Below are positions 18,341-26,934 of a DNA stretch of 64,000 bases, in pieces. The stretch's first letter is position 1. Each line of letters starts with the position of its first letter. The stretch comes from Strigamia acuminata (taxonomy: Eukaryota > Arthropoda > Chilopoda > Geophilomorpha > Linotaeniidae). A program made the position numbers and the translations under genes. The notes beneath the pieces are model-generated. The model saw nothing but the letters and a program-made list of their open reading frames with translations, had not been told where the DNA came from and searched no databases. The stretch is taken from positions 54,135,369 to 54,199,368 of the forward strand of contig OX442314.1 in the NCBI GenBank assembly GCA_949358305.1, in the 5' to 3' direction.

Positions 18341-21300
18341 ATGGCAGATAATACTCGAGTAACAGACTCCGACTCAGACGTTAACAAACGAGCCGGTAGT
18401 CGCAAAGGAACCGACTATCATTTGAGGTCGGGAGGTCCTTTGCCCAAAGCCTCAGCGCACGAGTCTAGGCAAAAACGCCGCAAGGCCAAGCCAGACCGAC
18501 GAAGCGCTTCGGAGGCATCGCACCCGTCTCACGCCGAGACGAGGCAGCGATTAGACGAGACGGAGCGGAGTGAGGATCCGTCCCACCCCAAACCGCCGCG
18601 TCCCAATCGTGACGGCGAGACGAGCGGAAACGAGGTTTTATCCCGTAACCAATCGCCTCGTCTAACGCACGATACCGAGGTGAGCGATCCGAGAGCGACG
18701 TCTTCGATACAAAGGACGGCGTCCGACACGACAGCGAATTCAGCGCTAAACACGCCAGTTACACACAGTCGACCAGCCTCGGTAATGTCTGAAGGGCACA
18801 AGTCCAACTCGTCCTCTGTCAAGCGTGTTTCGAGCCAGCCTTACAGCGTCTCGGGCACCTTGATTGATGCGATGCAATTGGCACAAGCGGAGGGAGTGAG
18901 ATACACCCTTCCGACGGGAAAGATTACAGTGTACGAAACGTTACAAATCGTACGTGCAGCTTTAAAAGCGCACAGTGTATCCCCACAAATCACCATTGTT
19001 GAAGGTGCACACGCTCAACAATTGGTTGATTCCGCTCAATTTGAAGCGGATGCAGAGAACGAGGCTCGACAAGCCATTCGCGAGAGACGGAGGAAGCTGG
19101 CGGAAAGAGAAGCGCAAGCTCTCGAGTACGGCAGAACCCAGCCCAATCCGACTACTCCCGAGGAGGTAGAAATAGTTGACCGAGCCCTGAGAGCACATCG
19201 ATATGCTTTCCACTCGCAACAAGAAGCAGAGCGAGCATTTATGGCCAGATTGCGACGAGATGACCCGAAATCCGTTCGCAAACCAGAGGTCAGTTCATCC
19301 GAGCTGTCCGACGAGAGCCTAGAGGGAGACCCAAAGCGCACGCCGAAGGCCAAACCCAAACCCCAGCCGGAGAGGGCAACACCAGCTACTCCGCGCAAGA
19401 GAGATGCGTCGGCCAGAGAACAACAAACTCGGCCCCGCATGCAAGCTCTCGATTCGGCCACAAATAATGCGATAACGCGGTTAATCAACGCTAATAATGC
19501 TAGGCGAAATGAAGAGCAAGCTCTCACAAGCCAACAACATGATAATCCGCAAGGGACTGAGTGGCAACAACCAGTGCCCATCCTTAAAGACGACGAGTCG
19601 TCAAGGAGACAATCGCATGATCGCACCTCTTCGCGAGAAGAAGGCAAACGCGAGGAAAGACCGAAATATTATCACTACGGAAATAGTGATTCGTCGTCAG
19701 ATGGACTGGAGTCAAATGCACCCAGTCATCACGATTCGGAGAGAGGTTCCGGAGAAAGACGAAGGGAAAGAGAACGCGATGAACGCAGGGAAAAGGAACG
19801 TGACGCCCGACGTAGGGGCCGGAAAGAGTCGAACTCTTCACGGCGCAACCCGCCACGCCGCTCACCGTCCCCCGACCCCAGCTCCGACCCCTCATCCAAC
19901 GACGACAGACGAAAGGATAAATCAAGTAATCGCCGGAAGAGATCCAACTCTCCGCGCGATAGAGAGAAACGACGTCGATCGGAAAATAGCGACCACCGAC
20001 GGGAGGAGTTTCAGGACCTTCCCCGACAAAGCGCGTTTACCGATTCGACGGGTCGGCAGTATACGATGGGAGAGCTTGGAAGAGCACTACTTGGCTCGTT
20101 AAAAGCCGAGGGAATCGATCTGAGCAAACGAAATGATCGTAATCGTAACACTGGTGACCGCGTAAAGAAAAAATATGCTGTCTCCCGGCGTGATACAATG
20201 AGTGTCACCGGGAATATTAGGTGGCAATTTTATATTCAGAACCGTTTCGACGGGTCATGGAAAGCGGGAGATCGCTTCCTTGACGAAGTAATTCGAATTA
20301 AGACTGCCACTAAAGCCACCGTAGGAGACATGCTCACCCACGGTATTGTCGAGCTAATGACAGGCTCGGCACGTGAGTGGTACCAAGGATTGAAAGGCGT
20401 CAATTGGGACGACTTTTTAATGAGATTCGACCTGCGCTACGGCGAGACACCCGAAGAGGTGAGCCGAAAGATGCGAGGTCTTCGCCAGATGCCTGGTGAA
20501 ACCATAATGGATTACGACATTCGCGCCAGATTGTTGTTCGAAAAGGCCCCGATGGAATTTCATGCCACGGGATTCAACCTTTTCTTTCTCGGCGGTTTGT
20601 CGGAGTACTCGCAACGGGTGTTACTTGAAGAAAGGGCACCGACAGGAGGCAGCTACGAGGAGATGAGCGCCTTCCTGTTCGAGAACACGATAGATATCGA
20701 GAAGAGGTATTATTCCGCTTTACCAGAAGCGGAGAAAGCAGCAACCGCTAAACGTCTCAAGTTGAGTGCGGAAAGATATGGGGCGACAGATAAGATTATG
20801 CGCCCTACTGAATATCTTAGCGGTATAATGGAGCTGGCAGAAGCTAGCGTTGGTTTACAAATAAAAAATAAACTGACATCTACGCTGCCTTCCAACCCTT
20901 TGGCCGCCCCTAAAAAGGCACCGACAGCGTCAGCCATGCAAGCGACACTGGAGGAGGTCAAGGAGGGGGAGGAAGCCGGACAAGATACCGGAAAATCAGA
21001 CGAAAAAGAAGAAAAAGACGATTATTCGACGGACGAAGAAATACGAAGCTATCGCGATACCTTATCAACGGGTTGCGATGAAGAAGGACCGCTAGTACAT
21101 CTCATCCATCGAGATAGAGCGGTAGAAGAATTTCGCGCCAGGTTAAAACCAAATGCCGGCCGAATTCCGAAGTATTTTCGGAAAAATTACACGCCACCGT
21201 CGAAAGCAGACCCTGAAAAGAAAAAATCGACTGAAGCCCCAAGAGACAAATCAAATATTCGCTGTTTCAAGTGTAACCAACCGGGTCACTATTCCAATGA

Positions 21301-21424
21301 GTGCCCAAGAACAGCGAAAGAAGACGCTAAGTTTGACGCGATAATGAAGCAGATGGCAGAGATTAAACTCGCCATGGCAAAAAACGAGTCAAAAAACGAG
21401 TCAGCGCAGGCGGCGAAGAAGTAA
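18341..21424 (+). CDS. Gag polyprotein of the 13.5-kb element
   Basis: A 1027-codon frame from ATG 18341 (AAGAAATGG context), the first ATG matching a Gag-like start. Residues about 1-460 are low-complexity and charged, with an acidic/basic helical stretch around 225-300. Residues about 466-556 form an Arg/Ser/Glu-rich region (RRRERERDERREKERD, RRSPSPDPSS, KRSNSPRDREKRRRSE) resembling SR/RE domains of splicing proteins. A capsid-like segment begins near residue 628 (RFDGSWKAGDRFLDEV). One CCHC knuckle, CFKCNQPGHYSNEC, lies near residue 974. Gag forms the particle and binds RNA. The protein is about twice the usual gypsy Gag length. It ends at TAA inside the loop of a predicted frameshift hairpin. 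Confidence 0.9.
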   Translation: MADNTRVTDSDSDVNKRAGSRKGTDYHLRSGGPLPKASAHESRQKRRKAKPDRRSASEASHPSHAETRQRLDETERSEDPSHPKPPRPNRDGETSGNEVLSRNQSPRLTHDTEVSDPRATSSIQRTASDTTANSALNTPVTHSRPASVMSEGHKSNSSSVKRVSSQPYSVSGTLIDAMQLAQAEGVRYTLPTGKITVYETLQIVRAALKAHSVSPQITIVEGAHAQQLVDSAQFEADAENEARQAIRERRRKLAEREAQALEYGRTQPNPTTPEEVEIVDRALRAHRYAFHSQQEAERAFMARLRRDDPKSVRKPEVSSSELSDESLEGDPKRTPKAKPKPQPERATPATPRKRDASAREQQTRPRMQALDSATNNAITRLINANNARRNEEQALTSQQHDNPQGTEWQQPVPILKDDESSRRQSHDRTSSREEGKREERPKYYHYGNSDSSSDGLESNAPSHHDSERGSGERRRERERDERREKERDARRRGRKESNSSRRNPPRRSPSPDPSSDPSSNDDRRKDKSSNRRKRSNSPRDREKRRRSENSDHRREEFQDLPRQSAFTDSTGRQYTMGELGRALLGSLKAEGIDLSKRNDRNRNTGDRVKKKYAVSRRDTMSVTGNIRWQFYIQNRFDGSWKAGDRFLDEVIRIKTATKATVGDMLTHGIVELMTGSAREWYQGLKGVNWDDFLMRFDLRYGETPEEVSRKMRGLRQMPGETIMDYDIRARLLFEKAPMEFHATGFNLFFLGGLSEYSQRVLLEERAPTGGSYEEMSAFLFENTIDIEKRYYSALPEAEKAATAKRLKLSAERYGATDKIMRPTEYLSGIMELAEASVGLQIKNKLTSTLPSNPLAAPKKAPTASAMQATLEEVKEGEEAGQDTGKSDEKEEKDDYSTDEEIRSYRDTLSTGCDEEGPLVHLIHRDRAVEEFRARLKPNAGRIPKYFRKNYTPPSKADPEKKKSTEAPRDKSNIRCFKCNQPGHYSNECPRTAKEDAKFDAIMKQMAEIKLAMAKNESKNESAQAAKK

Positions 21425-21442
21425 TTTCTCGACCGTCTGCGC
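21379..21442 (+). promoter_or_regulatory. -1 programmed ribosomal frameshift signal (gag to pol)
   Basis: Two tandem slippery heptamers A AAA AAC (21379-21385 and 21391-21397) lie in the exact gag register. Six bases after the second, GCGCAGGCGG (21404-21413) pairs with CCGTCTGCGC (21433-21442) to give a 10-bp stem with one G-U pair; the gag stop is in the 19-nt loop. Pol is in the -1 frame and has no stop from the heptamers onward. Confidence 0.82.
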
Positions 21443-21447
21443 CATTC

Positions 21448-24400
21448 ATGAAGAAGAAGGGGTTTAACAAAGGGTTCGATAGGCCGCCACCAGTCAAAGA
21501 AATGGGTAGTGAAATAGCTAACGCCCAAATTCAAGACAGGGCCAACAACGCTTTGCAGGTAATCACCGCAAACGCTGAGGCTGAGGCGGAAGAACCGAAC
21601 CTACTGCTTGAAGAATTACCTCAAGTAGTCGAAGACACAGAAGAATTTCGTGTTTTCATGTGCAACGTGGCGGTCGAATACACCAACCGCCTATGCATGT
21701 TGCCCATGACAATAGAACGTGAAAAAATTATGGGACTGCTAGACTCGGGAGCAGATCGCTCGTTCGTTTCCGAAGACATAGTAGCATCATTGGGTCTCAC
21801 CGATAAGATAAAAGGCGTTAATAAAAATATACGTCTAAAAACCGCCAACGGAATGGCGCGTCCAAAAGGAGTTATATTATTGACCATGGAGTGGCTCGGA
21901 GGGGTAGAACAGCACCCTTTCCTGGTCCTGCCCACATGCGACAGAAGTTTTCTGTTGGGCTTAGACCTCATGGCGTCAATGGAAATACAACCAAATCCAA
22001 TAACGAAATCTTGGAATTATATCAGAAATGATAAGGAAAGACCCGCAATTGTCGTGCCACCAGCTCTTGTAAAAGAAGCGGCCGACAAGACACAGTGGGA
22101 GAAAGGCCTAAAGAAATTCGTTCAAGAGTACGATTTTAAAGCATTCGTAACAGAATTGCAACGGGACAATGTAGTGGAAACGCTTGTCGCCGACGCCGCT
22201 TTAGAATTAAACGAAGCAGCAGCCCTACGAAGGGTCCTACTTAAATATGAGGGGATCCTGTCGAAAAAACCGGGCCGAACGAATAGGGCTATTCACGAAA
22301 TTAAATTGACGGATAATAAACCTATACGAGTTGCGTATAAGGGAATGAACCCGCAAAAACGTGAAATAGTGCAAAAAATGTGCCAAGAAATGCTAGACAG
22401 TGGCATTGTCTCCGAGGCCCAGGGAGAATACGCGACGCAAGTTGTGCTCGTGATGCGCCCGGGCTCGGACCCACGCCTATGCATTGATTACCGCCCATTA
22501 AACGCGGTGACAGAGATAGATCCCATACAGATGCCGTCTATCGAATCCATTTTAAGAGAGCTTAGCCCCTTTTCTTGGGTTACGACGATGGATCTGTCAA
22601 AGGGATACTGGCAAGTGGAGATGAGGCCAGAGGATAAGCTAAAAACAGCATTTTACTCGCCAATTGGACGGTTGATGTTCAACGTCATGCCATTTGGTTT
22701 AGTGAACGCTCCCAGTACCTTTCAGAGACTAATCGAAAGCGTATTGGGTGATATCCTGCACCAGTTTGTATGGGCATACCTAGATGACATAGTTATTGCC
22801 TCTAATACATTCGAAGAGCACGTTGAGCACATCGACCAAGTGCTCACCCGGCTGGCAAAAGCTGGGTTACACGTGCACCCGGGCAAGAGCAAGTTCTGTC
22901 GAAAGGAGCTTGCCTTCCTGGGTTATCGCATTGGAGTCAATGGTTTAGCTATTGGCCCCGAAAAAATCGATGCGATTAATCGTTTCCCACCACCCGAGGA
23001 CGTTAAAGGTGTCCAACGGTTTATGGGAATGATAAACTTCTTTGGCAGGTTGCTACCGGGTCTAGCTGAAGTGGCAGCCCCAGTTACCGACCTCCTGAAG
23101 AATGAAAACGAATTTGTATGGTCAAATGAGTGCAACATCGCATTTAATGCGATAAAGAGGATGCTGACGGAAGTCGGCGTAATGCCTCTACCCGACTTAA
23201 ACCGGCCGTTCATATTACATACGGACGCCAGCAGAGTTGGGTTGGGAGCCGCGTTGCTTCAAACACACGTGCGCAACGGAGTCAAACAAGACCTGCCGTG
23301 CATGTTTATAAGTCGCAAACTCCAAGGCGCTGAAAAAAATTACAACGCCACAGAGTTGGAGTGTTTGGCAGTTGTGTGGGCCATAAGGAAATTCAGAGAT
23401 TATCTCGAATATACCAAATTTGTGGTCCACACAGATCATCAAGCGTTACAATGGCTGATGAAATTAAAGGAGCCAGCCGGTCGACTAGCCAGATGGCAGT
23501 TAGAACTGATGGCATGCGACTTGACCATTCAATACAAGCCCGGCAAATATAACGTCGTGGCTGACGCTCTGTCACGGGCACCAGTGTCAGATCCAATCGA
23601 CGCTGACGATGATGGCGAGGATGACTCCCGCATCATTTATTGCCCTACGAGTTGTCACCGTTGGGATTTAAGGAAGATGAATGAAATTCCCACCGCGTCT
23701 CCAGCAGACGTAAAATTCTGTGGATTCTGGACGCGATTATACCAACCAGCTGCTGACAATTACCCAAATGCAAAGAAGGAATTTAAGCTAGAGCGGAGAA
23801 TAAATGACCCGCTTCTAAGCGCCTTCCACGCTCGTGTCGGAAAGCAAATGAAAAGCAATCCCCCAACAAGGGAGGAAATAATTGTGCAACAAAAATTAGA
23901 CAAAAAATGTCAGGACAGAGCTAGATTCGTACTGACAGGAAAATATCCGCCCAACTTAACCAGAAGGCAGAAGCGTCGTTATGCACACGAATCCATAGAT
24001 TACCTATTGGATGACGGCCTTTTGGTGAAACATCACCCAAATCACCAAGATGACTTGAGTGAATCGGACACCGCAGTAAAGGTAGTAATACCTGCTTCCT
24101 TAATCGGTCGCGTGCTGTGGTTGTTACACGGGCACCCGCTTGCGAGCCATGCGGGAGTAAGCAGAACACTCTATCGTGCTACACAGCTTTTTCACTGGAC
24201 AGGGATGAAAAAAGATATTGCTCTTTTTGTCCACCAATGTCAGCGATGTCAAGCGTGCAAGCCGAGGAGTAAATCACCATTCGAAACTATTTTCTTAGGG
24301 CCTTACGCGCCTTTTGATTGTTTAAGTGTCGATGTGATGGGCCCAAAACCCGTTACGGGAAATAAAAATGCGTACATTATCGTTATAATGGACGTAGCAA

Positions 24401-25518
24401 CTCGTTGGCCCGAGTTGTACGCCGTCGCTAGACCTTCAGCAGAAAAAATCGTTGAATGCATCTACGACGTAGCGTTACGTTATGGATTTCCACGTAAAAT
24501 AATATCCGATAACGGACCCCAATTTATCTCGAAAATTTGGGGTAAGTTTTGTGAGAAATTCGGGATTGTGGCGTCACATACTTCGACCTACAACCCCAGA
24601 ACAAATCCCGTTGAGCGACTCAACAGGGACATTAAATATGCACTAAGCATATTCACTGACATCCACAATAGGTGGGATGAATACTTGAGGGAGATCGCGT
24701 TCAGCATACGAACAACAGTCTCGAGGACGAGAGATTTTTCTCCGGCCTACCTCAACTTCGCCCGAGAGCTACGAGTGCCTTGGGACCCACGAGTGGCAGA
24801 GTCGGTAAATGTGGTGGACCCAGAGAAACCACATGAGTATGTGTATAAATTGGAACAAACAATTTCGAGCACATACAAACATATGATGGCGCACATTTTT
24901 AACATGCGCGACCGCATTTTACAAGATAAAAGCGGTGGAAAATTCGTGAATTTCGAGATCAATGATTTGGTGTGGAAAGATGCACACACCCTCTCAAATG
25001 CAGCGAGAGGGATCACCGCCAGCTTGGCCGACAAGAGAGATGGTCCGTATGTGATCATCGGCAAGCATGGCGGTAACGCGTATAAATTACGTAAGCTCGA
25101 GGACAATACCGAGCATAAATCGATACAAGTACGAGAGTTAACTCCGTACATTCCGGAATTCCCGCAAGAAATGTGGGCCAAAGGCCAAGTCAAGTCTAAA
25201 ACTGACGGCCAAATCGTCGATATGTTCGCTGGCGAGTCGGAAAAAGCACCGCCAAGTGACAACGAGGAGTATTTCGACGCCCCTTCACCTCCGGTCAACG
25301 AGATCGTTGAATCCGTTCCGGATCCAATTTTGGTCGGGGGGGAAACAGGAGAAACTCCTGAAACAAACACAAAAAACACGGATGAAAAAGAAAACAATAA
25401 TGAGGAGGTACAGACACAAAAAACAACAAAAAATATCGTACCTGCCTCGATCCGTAACCTGCGACCAAAAAGAGATAATCCGTTTATAAAAGGCGGAAAG
25501 GTCGTAGGAAAGAAGTAA
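21448..25518 (+). CDS. Pol polyprotein: protease, RT, RNase H, integrase
   Basis: The first in-frame ATG is 21448, but the frame is open back into gag and is probably entered by -1 frameshifting. Domains in order: aspartic protease with LLDSGADRSFV (catalytic Asp at residue 99 counted from that ATG); RT with TMDLSKGYWQ and the YLDD box at 444-447; RNase H starting HTDASRVGLGAAL near 591; integrase zinc finger HPLASH...CQRCQAC from 896; and the integrase catalytic triad Asp962 (SVDVMGP), Asp1021 (SDNGPQF), Glu1056 (PVERLN), followed by a DGPY chromatin-module motif. The D-x34-E spacing is that of the NP(T/V)ER-type gypsy integrases. The acidic C-terminal tail is about 150 residues. All key residues are present. 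Confidence 0.95.
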   Translation: MKKKGFNKGFDRPPPVKEMGSEIANAQIQDRANNALQVITANAEAEAEEPNLLLEELPQVVEDTEEFRVFMCNVAVEYTNRLCMLPMTIEREKIMGLLDSGADRSFVSEDIVASLGLTDKIKGVNKNIRLKTANGMARPKGVILLTMEWLGGVEQHPFLVLPTCDRSFLLGLDLMASMEIQPNPITKSWNYIRNDKERPAIVVPPALVKEAADKTQWEKGLKKFVQEYDFKAFVTELQRDNVVETLVADAALELNEAAALRRVLLKYEGILSKKPGRTNRAIHEIKLTDNKPIRVAYKGMNPQKREIVQKMCQEMLDSGIVSEAQGEYATQVVLVMRPGSDPRLCIDYRPLNAVTEIDPIQMPSIESILRELSPFSWVTTMDLSKGYWQVEMRPEDKLKTAFYSPIGRLMFNVMPFGLVNAPSTFQRLIESVLGDILHQFVWAYLDDIVIASNTFEEHVEHIDQVLTRLAKAGLHVHPGKSKFCRKELAFLGYRIGVNGLAIGPEKIDAINRFPPPEDVKGVQRFMGMINFFGRLLPGLAEVAAPVTDLLKNENEFVWSNECNIAFNAIKRMLTEVGVMPLPDLNRPFILHTDASRVGLGAALLQTHVRNGVKQDLPCMFISRKLQGAEKNYNATELECLAVVWAIRKFRDYLEYTKFVVHTDHQALQWLMKLKEPAGRLARWQLELMACDLTIQYKPGKYNVVADALSRAPVSDPIDADDDGEDDSRIIYCPTSCHRWDLRKMNEIPTASPADVKFCGFWTRLYQPAADNYPNAKKEFKLERRINDPLLSAFHARVGKQMKSNPPTREEIIVQQKLDKKCQDRARFVLTGKYPPNLTRRQKRRYAHESIDYLLDDGLLVKHHPNHQDDLSESDTAVKVVIPASLIGRVLWLLHGHPLASHAGVSRTLYRATQLFHWTGMKKDIALFVHQCQRCQACKPRSKSPFETIFLGPYAPFDCLSVDVMGPKPVTGNKNAYIIVIMDVATRWPELYAVARPSAEKIVECIYDVALRYGFPRKIISDNGPQFISKIWGKFCEKFGIVASHTSTYNPRTNPVERLNRDIKYALSIFTDIHNRWDEYLREIAFSIRTTVSRTRDFSPAYLNFARELRVPWDPRVAESVNVVDPEKPHEYVYKLEQTISSTYKHMMAHIFNMRDRILQDKSGGKFVNFEINDLVWKDAHTLSNAARGITASLADKRDGPYVIIGKHGGNAYKLRKLEDNTEHKSIQVRELTPYIPEFPQEMWAKGQVKSKTDGQIVDMFAGESEKAPPSDNEEYFDAPSPPVNEIVESVPDPILVGGETGETPETNTKNTDEKENNNEEVQTQKTTKNIVPASIRNLRPKRDNPFIKGGKVVGKK

Positions 25519-25534
25519 AATAAATTACGAGTCG

Positions 25535-25765
25535 ATGGCGGCACTAAAAATAAATTCTAATCGACCGATAGTGCAAGCCATCACGTTGCGAGACTCGAAG
25601 AAAATTTCGCTAAGTCCAACAAAGCGATGTCGGTCGAATTCACGTCACAAGATGGCGTGGAAACGCGGGACCCGTAGCAAAATTATCGGCACGGGTCGGA
25701 TACCGCGTGCAAAAGACCCCGTAGCAGCAATCGCGCACGGGAGTGAGAACAAAGGAGACCCGTAG
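25535..25765 (+). CDS. Small basic ORF between pol and ORF3, uncertain
   Basis: A 76-codon frame from ATG 25535, 16 bp after the pol stop, encodes a Lys/Arg/Ser-rich peptide (RDSKKISLSPTKRCRSN) with no recognised domain. It could be a genuine accessory protein, but its length is within what chance allows in GC-rich sequence. No related copy was available for comparison. Confidence 0.22.
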   Translation: MAALKINSNRPIVQAITLRDSKKISLSPTKRCRSNSRHKMAWKRGTRSKIIGTGRIPRAKDPVAAIAHGSENKGDP

Positions 25766-25819
25766 CGTAACATGCGCACGGGTAGGTGCGCACTAGTCTC
25801 AAACACCCGGGTTCTGGAG

Positions 25820-25826
25820 TATATTA
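25820..25826 (+). promoter_or_regulatory. Possible internal TATA box for ORF3
   Basis: TATATTA stands alone in a GC-rich stretch, about 170 bp upstream of the ORF3 leader ATG in GCCATGG context. An internal promoter here would explain how the leader exon becomes the first exon of a short mRNA. Weak evidence. Confidence 0.25.
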
Positions 25827-25996
25827 CCCAGAATCCATCGCGATTACCTCGTGTTCACACGGACTTCCGCTTTTCACAGCTGATCACTGCATTCGTGCGT
25901 GATCCTCGTTTTTAACGTTTTTACCGAGTTTTTTTGAGATAGTTTTATCATCCTTTTTTCAATCGTGATTGAGCTTTTTTGTGCGCGCTCCTCGCC

Positions 25997-26086
25997 ATGG
26001 ACGAGGAAGAGAACGACGTGCTTGCCATCGAGCACGAGGACGAGGCAAACTGGGACCACGATGTAAACCAAGTCCCACCCGATCAG
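25997..26086 (+). CDS. Leader exon of ORF3 (30 codons)
   Basis: ATG 25997 has an ideal GCCATGG context and starts a highly acidic peptide (MDEEENDVLAIEHEDEANW). After 30 codons comes CAG|GTAGAAGT, a good donor match at a codon boundary. Unspliced, the frame would end after 44 codons at TGA 26129. Spliced to 26935 it continues in phase into the 921-codon ORF3 body. The acidic leader contrasts with the basic body. Confidence 0.65.
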
Positions 26087-26934
26087 GTAGAAGTCGGCAT
26101 CGGCACACGAGAATTAGTTCCGTGCTGCTGAAAAAGAAATTTTGTTTGACTAATACCTGACATGAGTGCTTTGCACTCGCAATAGCGTATAATTAATTAT
26201 TAACCGCGATCGCTCACACGATCGTATTTTTTCCTTGTTAATTTGTTTTCGGGATGCGATCGTAGACTTCACGTCGCCTCGCGTCTCGAAAATTCCTCAT
26301 GACATGAGTCACGAGCGAGACAATGGGCTCGAGCCATAAATAATTTTATGACAAGGGGAGAATATTCTGTAAAAGAATATTTTTCTCCACAAGTAATTTG
26401 ACGCATCAAATTGATGCAACTTAACATTCGTACGATGAATTTTTCGATGTGTTAGATAAATTTAATTTGACTTTAACTTTTTGTTAAAAAATTAGACAAA
26501 GTCCGACTTCGGAATAATTCTTTATTAGGTTTATTTATTTAATAAAATTTCGACAAGCACATTTATTGTGCAATTTTAGTAATAATTTACACCCGACGAA
26601 TTCTTTTTACGAATGACTGATAATTATTAATTTAATTATTAGTAATGTCCTAATTAACGTTAGAATTAATTTGAAGTAAAATCTGATGATAAGAATCCAG
26701 ATTAAAGGCTCGATTCCGTCTCGCTGTGCGTTTTGGACATGAGACAGATTTTTTTACGTGATGACTTCTCTTTTTCTATCCGACGAGGGACAATTCGTCC
26801 TACGTTTGCACCGATAGACAGGAATCGGTCTCGACGGACGGCTGCACGTATCGGCAACGTCCCTCGAAACCAACCATTTATCTACGTATTTAATATTAAC
26901 TTTTTATTAATTGTTTATTTCTCCACCCTTCCAG
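26087..26934 (+). other. Predicted intron of ORF3, 848 bp
   Basis: GTAGAAGT at the 5' end. A TTAAC branch-like site at 26896-26900, a pyrimidine tract and CCAG at 26931-26934 form the 3' end, directly before ATG 26935. The interior is strikingly AT-rich compared with the GC-rich coding sequence on both sides and has no long frame. Confidence 0.7.

Noticed and set aside
19036-19647. Minus-strand 203-codon frame opposite gag
   Set aside because: It mirrors the Arg/Ser/Glu-rich gag sequence and has no independent signature.
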